Source: an uncultured Clostridium sp. (lineage in GTDB: Bacteria; Bacillota; Clostridia; Lachnospirales; Lachnospiraceae). From it: 60,523 nt of DNA. A program made the position numbers and the translations under genes. The stretch is taken from contig USJW01000010.1 of assembly GCA_900555045.1 (NCBI GenBank), forward strand, positions 1 through 60,523, read 5' to 3'. Shown here piece after piece: positions 1 to 8,068 of the stretch. Under the pieces are notes generated by a model. It saw only the letters and a list, made by a program, of their open reading frames with translations, searched no databases and was not told where the DNA came from. The first letter of the stretch is position 1. Every line of letters begins with the position of its first letter.

Positions 1-131
1 GACGCCCCCGCAGCGCGGCTCCCCGCCCCGGTCCCCGCCCCGGTCCACGCCCCAAGCGCCCACACCAGCACTGCAAGCAGCACAAAATCTGCGGCGATCA
101 CCGCCATCAGGAGTCTCAGCTTATCTCTCAT
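1..131 (-). CDS. N-terminus of a small secreted or membrane protein (cut by window edge)
   Basis: An open frame begins with ATG at 131 and runs off the left edge after about 43 residues. It starts with a basic RDK segment, then a hydrophobic stretch (about residues 6-27, ending ALGAW), then a Gly/Ala/Thr-rich linker. This looks like a signal peptide or membrane anchor followed by a low-complexity linker. A GGGGAC stretch precedes the ATG closely, with GGAGG further upstream. The mature domain is outside the window, so no function can be given. Confidence 0.5.
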   Translation of the reverse strand, partial: MRDKLRLLMAVIAADFVLLAVLVWALGAWTGAGTGAGSRAAGA

Positions 132-250
132 GTCCCCGGTTCCCGCCTCCGAAATCTAATATTCTATCATTCAATATATGATCTCATCGGCGGGAAAATG
201 CCGCAAGGGCCCGGCCATTTCCCCGCCACAGCGCCGGAAACGTATGCAAA

Positions 251-287
251 GAGGCCGCCCCCGCTCTGTCAAGCGCGGACACGGCCC
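251..287 (-). terminator. Probable terminator of the GH25 lysozyme gene
   Basis: About 40 bases after the lysozyme stop on the minus strand, GGGGCCG pairs with CGGCCTC around an inner stem (CCGCGCT with AGCGGGG). Only a short CTCTTT tract follows, so efficiency is uncertain. Nothing else is evident between 132 and 326. Confidence 0.4.
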
Positions 288-326
288 CACTGCAATTCAT
301 TCTTCTAAGCTTATCACAACCGTCCT

Positions 327-2261
327 CTATGAAACCGGTGTGATTGTCACGCCCGGCCCGCCGTTCACTCCGGTGGGCGCGCTCTGTCCCTGCCCCGGGG
401 CCTCGTTGGTTCCACCCGAAGCGCCTGAGCCCTGGGGAGCGCTTCCGCTCTGCCCGGAGGGCGAATTGCCCTGCGCGGCTTGGCCCTGGCCGGGATCGGT
501 TCCCTGGCCCGGATCAGCGCCCTGCCCGGATACCGGCGTCTCGCCCGGCGTCTGGCCCTGCCCGGCGTTCGGATCCGTGCTCTCCGGCTGCGGTATGCTG
601 AGGGCGCCGCTGCCGTCCGCGACGTACGCCACGCCGTCAACCGTCACCGCGGTGTTGGCCGCCATGCGGCCTTCGCCGTCCAGATAGTACTTCACGCCGC
701 CAAGCTCGATGAGCCCGGTGGCCATACGGCCGTTTCCGTCAAAGTAGTACCAGGTATTGTCGATGGACTGCCAATTTGTCACCATGTGGCCGTCCCCGTC
801 AAAGTAATACCAGGCTCCGTCCATCTCGCGCCAGCCCGTGGCCATGGCGCCGTTTCCGCGCAGGTAGTACCGGTAACCGCCGTCGTTCAGCCAGCCGGTC
901 TGCATCACACCGCTCCCGTCCGCGTAGTAGCGCGCTCCATTGTCATTGAACCAGCCGGTCGCCATCGCGCCGCTGCCGTCCAGATAGTACCACTTTCCGT
1001 CCTGGTTCGTCCAGCCGGTGGCCATGCGGCCGCTGTCCTCCAGGAAGTAATGGCGCCCGTTCTCCTCAATCCAGCCGGTCCGCATGACGCCTGTGCCATG
1101 ATCCATAAAGTACCACGCCCCGTTGTCGTTCACCCAACCGCCCTGGGCTTCGCCCGAACTGCCCAGATAGTACCACTTTCCGTCCTGATCCCTCCAGCCG
1201 TACTGCATCTTTCCGGTGGAATCGTCCAGATAGTAGCGCTTCCCGGAATCCAAAAACCAGCCCTTCTTCGCCAGCCCGTCGCCGTCCATGTAATACCAGC
1301 CGTCGCCGTCGTTGATCCAGGCATTTTTCTGCATGGCATAATTCTGATAGTAGTAGGTGTTACCGCCGATCGTGCGCCACAGATTGGCGGGGATCACGCC
1401 GGAAAAATCCCTGAACTGGAAATCAATGTCCACGTTTCCGCCGATGCCGTTCACCGCACCGGTGCTGGTGGCCTGCCACATCACCGGGGAAGAGTAGGTG
1501 TACATCTGATTGTACCGCGCCACCCAGACAGGATAGTTCATCTGGGACATATCCAGCTTGTTCTTCAGCCAGTTCTCATTGGCATAGATGATCGGGTAGT
1601 ACCCTGCCTCGCGGATCCGCCCGCAGAACGCGTTGGCGATCGCCGCCAGCTCCTCCTTGGAGAGCACGCTCTGGGTGCTGTCCTCCATGTCGAAGGCCAC
1701 CGGGTAGGACACTGGGTAATCCTTGATCAGGTCCAGCACAAAATCCGCCTCCTGAACCGCCATCTCCGGGTTCAGCGCCAGGGAGTAAATGTACACGCCC
1801 ACCTTGATGCCCGCGTCGTGGGCCTCCTGGATGTTCTTGTGGAAATACGGGTCCACCGCGCCCTTGGAGCGGGTCCCCAGCATCACGAAGGAGACGTCGT
1901 CCGCCGCCACCTGCCGCCAGTTCACATCCCCCTGCCAGCGGGACACGTCGATTCCGCGGGCCAGAACACCTGGGATCGCGGTTCCGTCCGGCATCTGATA
2001 AGTTCCCCCCACCCGTTTCCAGGCGTTGGGGTTCGTGACCGCCGCCGATGCGTTCGAGTTGTCGCTGCCGGAAGGTTTTGAGGTACCCGAGCCCCCGGGG
2101 CCGCCCGGGCCGGGTGACGCGGTCGTAGTGGTGGTGACGCCGCCGGTTTCTCCGGGCCCGATGGCCCAGGCCGTGCCCGCGGGGAGTCCAGTCATCGCTG
2201 CAATCATGCCCGCCAGCGCCACGCTCTGGCAGCGCTTAACAATGTGCCTTACATTCTTCAT
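327..2261 (-). CDS. Secreted GH25 lysozyme with choline-binding-type repeats
   Basis: A 644-residue exported cell-wall hydrolase. Signal peptide residues 1-33 have a basic start and hydrophobic core, with cleavage expected after AWA. A Thr/Pro/Gly/Ser linker leads to a GH25 (N-acetylmuramidase) domain at about 100-295, with RGIDVSRWQG and FDMED carrying the usual catalytic acids. About twelve 20-residue repeats of the CW_binding_1/choline-binding type follow (W-Y-Y-hydrophobic-D-G-x-G-x-M-x-x-GW) to about residue 555. The last 85 residues are a low-complexity Pro/Gln/Gly/Ser tail with several GQG units. The ATG is preceded by GAGGAG. The next gene upstream is a second repeat protein, and beyond it lies a LicC/LicA fusion, suggesting attachment to phosphocholine-bearing polymers (inference). 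GH25 assignment is firm; the ligand is not proven. Confidence 0.93.
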   Translation of the reverse strand: MKNVRHIVKRCQSVALAGMIAAMTGLPAGTAWAIGPGETGGVTTTTTASPGPGGPGGSGTSKPSGSDNSNASAAVTNPNAWKRVGGTYQMPDGTAIPGVLARGIDVSRWQGDVNWRQVAADDVSFVMLGTRSKGAVDPYFHKNIQEAHDAGIKVGVYIYSLALNPEMAVQEADFVLDLIKDYPVSYPVAFDMEDSTQSVLSKEELAAIANAFCGRIREAGYYPIIYANENWLKNKLDMSQMNYPVWVARYNQMYTYSSPVMWQATSTGAVNGIGGNVDIDFQFRDFSGVIPANLWRTIGGNTYYYQNYAMQKNAWINDGDGWYYMDGDGLAKKGWFLDSGKRYYLDDSTGKMQYGWRDQDGKWYYLGSSGEAQGGWVNDNGAWYFMDHGTGVMRTGWIEENGRHYFLEDSGRMATGWTNQDGKWYYLDGSGAMATGWFNDNGARYYADGSGVMQTGWLNDGGYRYYLRGNGAMATGWREMDGAWYYFDGDGHMVTNWQSIDNTWYYFDGNGRMATGLIELGGVKYYLDGEGRMAANTAVTVDGVAYVADGSGALSIPQPESTDPNAGQGQTPGETPVSGQGADPGQGTDPGQGQAAQGNSPSGQSGSAPQGSGASGGTNEAPGQGQSAPTGVNGGPGVTITPVS

Positions 2262-2292
2262 AAATGTTCTCCTCTTTCAGGTTCGTTTTGCT

Positions 2293-2334
2293 GTAAAAGA
2301 AATGGATGTCCTCAAGGTTATCGGGGACATCCAT
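2293..2334 (-). terminator. Intrinsic terminator after the repeat-only wall protein
   Basis: ATGGATGTCC and GGACATCCAT form a perfect 10-bp stem (2302-2311 with 2325-2334), followed on the minus strand by TTCTTTT. It separates the repeat protein from the downstream lysozyme gene, which therefore probably depends on readthrough or its own unseen promoter. Confidence 0.8.
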
Positions 2335-2365
2335 CCGTTCATCTCAAAGTACCGCCCAGGAGGTC

Positions 2366-3487
2366 CTATCTGGGGCCATCCGTTCTTCCGGGCTCCAGCG
2401 TTCCGCTGTTGTTGCTGGGGCTGTTGCTGCCGGACGGGCTACCGCTGTTTCCAGGGGTGGGGCCGTTAGACCCGCTGCCGCTTGGCGCCTGGTTTCCGTT
2501 CGAGGTCCCGCCGGGGCCCTGGTAGGAGACACCGCCGGTGGATCCGCTCACGCCGGGACCGCCGCTGCCACCGCTTCCGCCGGACGGGCTGTTGTTATTC
2601 CCGGACGGACTGCCGCCGCCGGGAGTTGTGGCGGAGACACTGCCCGCATTCTGGCAGACACCGCTGGCGTCAAAGGAATACTGGGTCCCGTCGATGTACA
2701 GCGACGTGTTGGCCGCCATCTTTCCGGTGGAGGGATCCAGGTAATAGTATTTCCCGCTTATCTGAATCCATTTGGTCATCATATGGCCGTTGTCGCTGAA
2801 ATAGTACCAGGAATCACCGATCTGCTTCCATCCCTTGGACATCTTGCCGTTGGTGTTATCCATGTAGTACTTGTTTCCCTCGCTGTCCGTCAGCCAGTCG
2901 ATCATCATGCGGCCGTCGGTGTTCAGATAGTAGTAATCGTTGTCAACCTTGGCCCAGCCGGTCATCATCTTGCCGTCCGTGCCGAACAGGTACCAGTTGT
3001 CCTTGATCTGTGCCCAGGAATTTACCACGCACTTTCCGTTGCTCTGGAAGTAATACCAGGCGTTGTCCATCTCGCGCCATCCGGTGCCCATGGAGCCGTC
3101 GCCCTTCATAAAGTAGTAGTCCACGTTGTTGTTGCCGCGGTCGATCTTGAGCCAGCCGGTAACCATGGTCCCGTCATCCAGCATGTAGTACCACTTGTCG
3201 TCCGTGTTGACCCACCCGGTGGCCATCAGGCCGCTGGGCTTAAAGAAATACCACTTGCCGTCGATCTGCTGGAAGCCCGTGCACATGTAGCCCGTGGACA
3301 GATCCATATAGTAAAAACCGTCGCTGGTGTGCACCCAGCCCCTGCGCGCATTGCCGTTCTCAACGAATGTCCACCGATCGCCCTGCTTGGTCCAGCCGTC
3401 CGCGTAGGCCGTAAACGCCGACCCGATGGACATCACACTGATGAGTCCCGCCGCTGCCAGCGCCATAAACCGTTTTCTGTGTACCAT
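2366..3487 (-). CDS. Secreted choline-binding-type repeat protein
   Basis: A 373-residue exported protein made almost wholly of wall-binding repeats. The start at 3487 has GGAGG 8 bases upstream; an in-frame ATG at 3511 has no such site. The signal peptide (about 30 residues) ends in TAYA-DG. Around eleven CW_binding_1 repeats (W-Y-Y/F motifs with GW junctions) cover about residues 35-265. The last 110 residues are a Ser/Gly/Pro/Asn-rich tail with no visible sortase signal. No catalytic domain is present, so it is probably a surface adhesin or structural wall protein. An extended -10 promoter lies just upstream and a terminator just downstream, so it appears monocistronic. Confidence 0.85.
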   Translation of the reverse strand: MVHRKRFMALAAAGLISVMSIGSAFTAYADGWTKQGDRWTFVENGNARRGWVHTSDGFYYMDLSTGYMCTGFQQIDGKWYFFKPSGLMATGWVNTDDKWYYMLDDGTMVTGWLKIDRGNNNVDYYFMKGDGSMGTGWREMDNAWYYFQSNGKCVVNSWAQIKDNWYLFGTDGKMMTGWAKVDNDYYYLNTDGRMMIDWLTDSEGNKYYMDNTNGKMSKGWKQIGDSWYYFSDNGHMMTKWIQISGKYYYLDPSTGKMAANTSLYIDGTQYSFDASGVCQNAGSVSATTPGGGSPSGNNNSPSGGSGGSGGPGVSGSTGGVSYQGPGGTSNGNQAPSGSGSNGPTPGNSGSPSGSNSPSNNSGTLEPGRTDGPR

Positions 3488-3536
3488 TTTGTCATCCTCC
3501 TCACAGATCATTCGAAGCTATTCTCACATATTTCTG

Positions 3537-3565
3537 ATTATAGCACAGCTGTCATGCTAAATGGT
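3537..3565 (-). promoter_or_regulatory. Promoter of the repeat-only wall protein
   Basis: TGCTATAAT, an extended -10 element (hexamer 3537-3542), has a weak -35 (ACCATT, 3560-3565) 17 bases upstream. Position and direction fit the gene starting at 3487. Confidence 0.6.
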
Positions 3566-3575
3566 AACATTTTTA

Positions 3576-5447
3576 TTACAATTTCCGTAATTTCCGATAA
3601 TATTTTTTCGCGTAGCGGTACATGATGATGGTGTATTCGCCGAATTCCTCGCCCAGCACGCTCTTGTAGACCGCCCACAGGCTCCACAGAAAGCCGCCCA
3701 GCGCGGCGTACGCGTAGGTCGCAAACAGTTCCTCCCTCGTGGGCTCCCGCTTCAGGTAGAGCTGCAAAAGCCGCTCCATCTGTGCCTCGTCGTAGTAGGA
3801 GTAGATCGCGCACATGGCCACATCGATGGCCGGGTCACACATGCCGGCGTACTCCCAGTCCAGCAGCTTCACGTCGCCGTTTTCCAAAAACAGGTAATTA
3901 TCCACGTTGGCGTCGATGTGGCTCAAGCACTTCTCCCGCCCCATCTCATCCAGCCGGTCCATCAGCCAGTTCATCCATCCCCGGACCTCACTGTAGTCCT
4001 CGAACAGAATCCCCCCATGGCTCTTGCAGAGCGCCTCGTAGAAGTCGATCCGCTCCCGGATGTCAAACTCGTGTTCCACCCGGACACCGCTGGCATGCAG
4101 CGTGCGCAGCATCTCCATGCACTTTTCCATGTCGTCCCAGTTCTCGCTGGAGGCATTTCTGGCCCCCTCATAAAAATCCGCAATCTTATAACCGGTCTCA
4201 GGGTTTAAGTAGATCAGATGCTCCGTGATCCCCAGGGGCGTCACCGCGTCGTAGACCGCCTTCTCCTGCCTGCGGTTGACCAGAAGCTCCGTGCCCGGGC
4301 CGGGGATCCGGCAAATGCAGTGCTTCCCATTTACCTGGAACAAAAACGATTTGTTGGTCATCCCCGCCTTCAGGCAGCGGATGTCATGGATCTCGGATTC
4401 CGGGACCTCAAACACCCGGGAGACCAGCTTTAACGCCTCATTGTCCGAGTGATTCTGGTACTTGGTGTCAAACACCCGTAGCTCCTCCAGGTTCTCGAAC
4501 TCATACACCTGGTCATCCGGCTGGCGGTTGATGTCCATCTCGATCTCATCCCAGCGCTCCGGCTCCACCCCGGACTCGGAGGCCGTCCGCGCCAAAAGCG
4601 CCTCGTCCTCGGCCTTGATCCGGCGCACCGCCTCCCCGTTTAACATGTCCACATAGACCTGCTCCCAGTAAAACTGCTCCGTCCCCGGAAGCTCATAGTA
4701 CGCCTTTAAAACCGGCATAAACCGGGCGGTGAACTCCCTCGAAAAATAGGCAGGACCGTACATCACCCACGAATCCCGTCCGCCCACCTTCACGTCCGAG
4801 ATCCGCCCCTTTTTCTGGAAGGTCAGACACCACTCCTTGGTGTCCCCCTTCTGGAACGCCGAGCTATACCATGCGCCGCACTCGTAGGCGTGGTACATGT
4901 TCTCCCGCAGCCAGTTGTCTGAGGACAGAAGGTACATATTTCTCCCCTCCAACACCTTCCTGGCCCGGTAGATCGTGGCCAGCGTATTCTTGCTGGAATA
5001 CTCCGGGTTGTACAGAAGCTTCACGTCGTACTTGTCGATCAGATACTCGAACTTCTCCTTCAGATACCCCACCGCGATGGTGACGTCCGTGACCCCCACC
5101 TGATGCAGCTGGCGGATCTGTCGCTCGATCATCCGCTCCCCAAACACCTCCAACAGCCCCTTGGGCGTCTCGAAGGTCAGCGGCACAAACCGTGAGCCGA
5201 ACCCAGCCGCGATGATTAACGCCCCGTCCACCTTGTAGGGCTTTAATAGCTCCATCCCGGCATCTAATATTTTCCATTTCTTTCCGTCCGCGTCCGGCTC
5301 CCCCTCGGCGATCAGCCCGCGGCCCACGCACTCCTTCACCAGGGAGTTGACGGTCCCCAGCGACAAATCCATCCTCTGAGCCATCTCCCGCTGAGTGATA
5401 GAGGGCTGCTCCAACACAGTTCTGCACACAAGTCCATATCGATCCAT
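3576..5447 (-). CDS. HTH + phosphocholine cytidylyltransferase (LicC-like) + choline kinase (LicA-like) fusion
   Basis: A 623-residue three-part cytosolic protein. Residues 1-70 form a winged helix (TQREMAQRMDLSLGTVNSLV). Residues about 74-290 are a nucleotidyltransferase with the signature AAGFGSRFVPLTFETPKG, as in LicC, which makes CDP-choline from phosphocholine and CTP. Residues about 345-615 resemble choline/ethanolamine kinases (LicA), with HIDANVDN as the catalytic HxDxxxxN and LLDWEYAG as the metal-binding motif. One chain could thus phosphorylate choline and activate it. In the licABCD system the product decorates surface polymers, and the two adjacent genes encode choline-binding-type proteins. 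LicB- and LicD-type genes are not in the window. The amino-alcohol substrate is inferred; ethanolamine or another small alcohol is possible. Confidence 0.8.
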   Translation of the reverse strand: MDRYGLVCRTVLEQPSITQREMAQRMDLSLGTVNSLVKECVGRGLIAEGEPDADGKKWKILDAGMELLKPYKVDGALIIAAGFGSRFVPLTFETPKGLLEVFGERMIERQIRQLHQVGVTDVTIAVGYLKEKFEYLIDKYDVKLLYNPEYSSKNTLATIYRARKVLEGRNMYLLSSDNWLRENMYHAYECGAWYSSAFQKGDTKEWCLTFQKKGRISDVKVGGRDSWVMYGPAYFSREFTARFMPVLKAYYELPGTEQFYWEQVYVDMLNGEAVRRIKAEDEALLARTASESGVEPERWDEIEMDINRQPDDQVYEFENLEELRVFDTKYQNHSDNEALKLVSRVFEVPESEIHDIRCLKAGMTNKSFLFQVNGKHCICRIPGPGTELLVNRRQEKAVYDAVTPLGITEHLIYLNPETGYKIADFYEGARNASSENWDDMEKCMEMLRTLHASGVRVEHEFDIRERIDFYEALCKSHGGILFEDYSEVRGWMNWLMDRLDEMGREKCLSHIDANVDNYLFLENGDVKLLDWEYAGMCDPAIDVAMCAIYSYYDEAQMERLLQLYLKREPTREELFATYAYAALGGFLWSLWAVYKSVLGEEFGEYTIIMYRYAKKYYRKLRKL

Positions 5448-5518
5448 AGGTCATATCCTCACATTCGTCGGTATTCGTATTTATGTTCATTTTCATCTCA
5501 AAAATCAAATATATGAAC

Positions 5519-5546
5519 ATTATAGCACGTTCAGTGAAAAATGCAA
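5519..5546 (-). promoter_or_regulatory. Promoter of the licC/licA-like fusion gene
   Basis: TTGCAT (5541-5546), 16 bases, then TATAAT (5519-5524) with an upstream TGC (extended -10). It points at the gene starting at 5447. Confidence 0.75.
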
Positions 5547-5580
5547 GGAAAAGACGCACTCCGGCAGATGGCGGATGGCC

Positions 5581-5635
5581 GCAAAAGCGCCCCCGGACGA
5601 GGACCATTCAGGCCATCCTCCGGGGGCGCTTTTGC
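5581..5635 (-). terminator. Strong hairpin ending the sugar ABC operon
   Basis: A perfect 17-bp stem pairs 5581-5597 with 5619-5635 (GCAAAAGCGCCCCCGGA and its complement), starting 8 bases after the stop of the 2H phosphoesterase gene. Uridines lie in the stem foot rather than after it, so it may act as a terminator or as a 3-prime stabiliser. Confidence 0.6.
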
Positions 5636-5642
5636 GGGTTTG

Positions 5643-6320
5643 CTACCGCGCGATCCGCTCTGAGCAGAATTCGAACATATGATAGAAAAATGTGAGCTCC
5701 GGATCGGGCATGGAGAAGGAGGGGCGCGCCTGTTTGCACCGCGCGTTCCATGCTTCCCGCACTTCCTCCACCGTTTTCTCCTCCGCCTCAGTCAGCTTCC
5801 AGAGCTTGTAGGCCACACTCACGTGGAACCCGTAGCAGTCATGGTCCGGGAAGCGGATCCCGAACAGATCGGCAATCTGATCCCGGTAGGCCTTCAGCTT
5901 CTCCTGGTCCCCGATTCCAGCGGGCTTAAACCGTACAATGATAATATCGTTCGCCGTGTCCACCCGGTCAAACACCATCCTGGGGTGTCCCAGGGGCTTC
6001 ACCTGCGCAAACTGTTTCTCAAAGAAGTCGTCCACCTGGACCAGCGGCGCCTCCAGGCTGAGGCGGCTGGTCCAGAGCTCCGGTTTGCGGTCCTCATCGC
6101 ACACGCCCTGGATCACGGTCATGTGGAAGCTCGCCTCCGGCAGATACGCGTATTTCTCCGGCATAGCAGCCACAAAGGACTGCCGGATCTCCCGGATCAG
6201 GGGATAAATCTCTGAATCCTCATGGATTTTGCTGATCACTGTGTTGCCCGGAAAAAAGCGGACACTTCCATCCTCATTAAATTTTCTTCCAATATTTTTT
6301 GTCGCAATGCGCTCCTGCAT
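5643..6320 (-). CDS. 2H phosphoesterase superfamily protein (DUF1868-like)
   Basis: 225 residues. Two H-x-S/T motifs 100 residues apart, HMT (His66) and HVS (His166), are the paired catalytic histidines of the 2H phosphoesterase fold; known members hydrolyse cyclic phosphodiesters or 2-prime,5-prime bonds. The pattern best fits the DUF1868-like branch. AAGGAGG lies 9 bases before the ATG. It is the last gene of the sugar ABC operon, 13 bases after the permease, so it may act on a phosphodiester linked to the imported compound (inference). Superfamily call is good; substrate unknown. Confidence 0.75.
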   Translation of the reverse strand: MQERIATKNIGRKFNEDGSVRFFPGNTVISKIHEDSEIYPLIREIRQSFVAAMPEKYAYLPEASFHMTVIQGVCDEDRKPELWTSRLSLEAPLVQVDDFFEKQFAQVKPLGHPRMVFDRVDTANDIIIVRFKPAGIGDQEKLKAYRDQIADLFGIRFPDHDCYGFHVSVAYKLWKLTEAEEKTVEEVREAWNARCKQARPSFSMPDPELTFFYHMFEFCSERIAR

Positions 6321-6333
6321 GTCACATTCCTCC

Positions 6334-7155
6334 TTAACCCTTCACGGCTCCGTCCGCGATTCCTTTTATAAAATACTTCTGCATCGACAGGTACAGTGCA
6401 ACCGGCGGCACGATTGCCAACAGCGCGGCCGCAGCCCCTGCATTTAAATTCGAGGCATTCTCCGTAAAAAATGAGGCGATTGCCAGAGTGATCGTCCTGC
6501 GCTCGGATTTCTGCAAAAAATACAGCTGAAAGGCGTAATCATTCCATATGTAAACGCTGGTCAGTATGACCACGCTGGCGGTCACCGGCTTTAGCGCGGG
6601 CAGCACGATCCGGTAAAACACGCCCAGGCGGCTGCACCCGTCGATCATCCCCGCCTCGTCTAACTCCCTCGGAATCGTGGCGATGAAGTTGGAGAACAGG
6701 AAAATACTCAGCGGCAGATTGTAGGTGACGGACACCAGAATGATTCCCCAGTAGGTGTTGATTCCCCCCAGCGCCACCATGGTCTTATACAGCGGGACCA
6801 GAACGCTTAGGGGCGGCACCATCATCACCGACACGATAAAGCTTAAAGCCAGGCGATTCACCCGCGTCTTCACCCGGGACAACGGGTATGCCGCCATGGA
6901 TCCGACAAGCACAATGAGCACCACTGCGGCCGCGGTGATCACCAGCGTGTTGAGCGCCGCGTGGAAGATGCCGCCCTTCTCCCAAGCCAGCGCAAAGTTT
7001 TCAGTGCAGAAATACGATGGCATCCTCCAGCGGGAGCTGGTATCCATCTGCCGTTTTAATGCCACTGAGACCAGAATGTAAAATGGGATAAAATGGAATA
7101 CAACGATTGCAAACGCGGCGATTGTCTTCCACACACTTCTTTTTTTCGCTTTCAT
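6334..7155 (-). CDS. Sugar ABC transporter permease (MalG-like, CUT1)
   Basis: 273 residues with about six membrane segments and the inner-membrane loop DEAGMIDGCSRLGVFYRIVLP (the EAA motif that contacts the ATPase). The C-terminal half matches MalG-type permeases. Its ATG shares one base with the stop of the other permease at 7155, implying translational coupling. No ATPase gene is in the operon; CUT1 systems of this group often use a shared MsiK-type ATPase encoded elsewhere (family knowledge). Substrate unknown, probably an oligosaccharide or polyol. Confidence 0.9.
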   Translation of the reverse strand: MKAKKRSVWKTIAAFAIVVFHFIPFYILVSVALKRQMDTSSRWRMPSYFCTENFALAWEKGGIFHAALNTLVITAAAVVLIVLVGSMAAYPLSRVKTRVNRLALSFIVSVMMVPPLSVLVPLYKTMVALGGINTYWGIILVSVTYNLPLSIFLFSNFIATIPRELDEAGMIDGCSRLGVFYRIVLPALKPVTASVVILTSVYIWNDYAFQLYFLQKSERRTITLAIASFFTENASNLNAGAAAALLAIVPPVALYLSMQKYFIKGIADGAVKG

Positions 7156-8054
7156 CAGTTGAGCTCCACCGCCTTCTTCTCAATATAACCCCTCACCACT
7201 ATGCTGACAAACATAATGAACACGAAGGTAAACAGCCCGATTGCCGCAGAGTACCCGGCGCTCTGGTTTCCAAAGTACATGTAGTTGATCAGTGTCTGCA
7301 GGGAGTGGGAGGAATACCCCGGGCCGCCGCCTGTCATGGACACCACGATCCCGAACAGCTTCAGTCCGCCGATCAGATTCAGTATCACGTTGGTGGCCAA
7401 CGCCGGCAACAGCTGCGGCAGCGTCACATACCGGAATTTCTGCAGCGCACCGGCCCCGTCCAGCGAGGCGGCCTCGTAGTAATCGGCGGGGATCCCGTTC
7501 AGCCCGGCGATAAATATGATCATCGTCTTGCCCACGTACTGGATCCCGTTGATCAGCGTGATAATCCAGACCGCCCGGGTCCCCTTGGCCATCCAGTCTA
7601 GCGGCTCCATGCCAAGCAGCATCACTATGTCATTTAAGGCACCCTGGTCATACTGGACCATAAAGTACCAGATGTACCCTGCGATCAGCTGCGATACCAT
7701 CACTGGGATGTAGATCACGGTCCTGGTAAACGTCCGCCCGAAAAACTTGTCCTGCAACAGCAGCGCGTAGATCAGCCCCAGCACGGTCTGGATCGCCGCG
7801 CTGCCGAAGCCGTAGATCAGGGTGTTTTTGAACGCGCGGTGGAACATGACATCCGTGAACAGCTTACGGTAGTTTTGAAAGCCCACATAGCTGTATTTCT
7901 GGGAATAACCGTTCCAGTTGGTCATTGAGATCTGTATTCCCTGGATCAGCGGCACAATCACGAACGCGGTCATAAGAAACACCGCCGGAAGATACATCAG
8001 GCACAGCCCGCGCTCAGAGCCCAGCCATTTTCGAATCCGAATCCTAGTATTCAC
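7155..8054 (-). CDS. Sugar ABC transporter permease (MalF/UgpA-like, CUT1)
   Basis: 299 residues with a long hydrophobic N-terminal segment (about 20-42) and five further membrane spans. The loop YYEAASLDGAGALQKFRYVTL is the EAA motif of MalF/UgpA permeases. It starts with GTG, with GAAGGGA upstream, 14 bases after the binding-protein gene, and overlaps the partner permease by one base. It partners the MalG-like protein to form the channel. Confidence 0.9.
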   Translation of the reverse strand: MNTRIRIRKWLGSERGLCLMYLPAVFLMTAFVIVPLIQGIQISMTNWNGYSQKYSYVGFQNYRKLFTDVMFHRAFKNTLIYGFGSAAIQTVLGLIYALLLQDKFFGRTFTRTVIYIPVMVSQLIAGYIWYFMVQYDQGALNDIVMLLGMEPLDWMAKGTRAVWIITLINGIQYVGKTMIIFIAGLNGIPADYYEAASLDGAGALQKFRYVTLPQLLPALATNVILNLIGGLKLFGIVVSMTGGGPGYSSHSLQTLINYMYFGNQSAGYSAAIGLFTFVFIMFVSIVVRGYIEKKAVELN

Positions 8055-8068
8055 GCGCGATCCCTTCC

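Noticed and set aside
600..1360. DNA-level tandem repeat or CRISPR
   Set aside because: The periodicity of about 60 bases is the coding of 20-residue wall-binding repeats.
480..2081. Long plus-strand open frame opposite the lysozyme
   Set aside because: Its protein is a low-complexity Val/His/Pro-rich shadow of the repeats; the minus-strand gene has a signal peptide, a GH25 domain and a ribosome site.
2306..3625. Long plus-strand open frame opposite the repeat protein
   Set aside because: Mirror of repeat codons without any domain or ribosome site.
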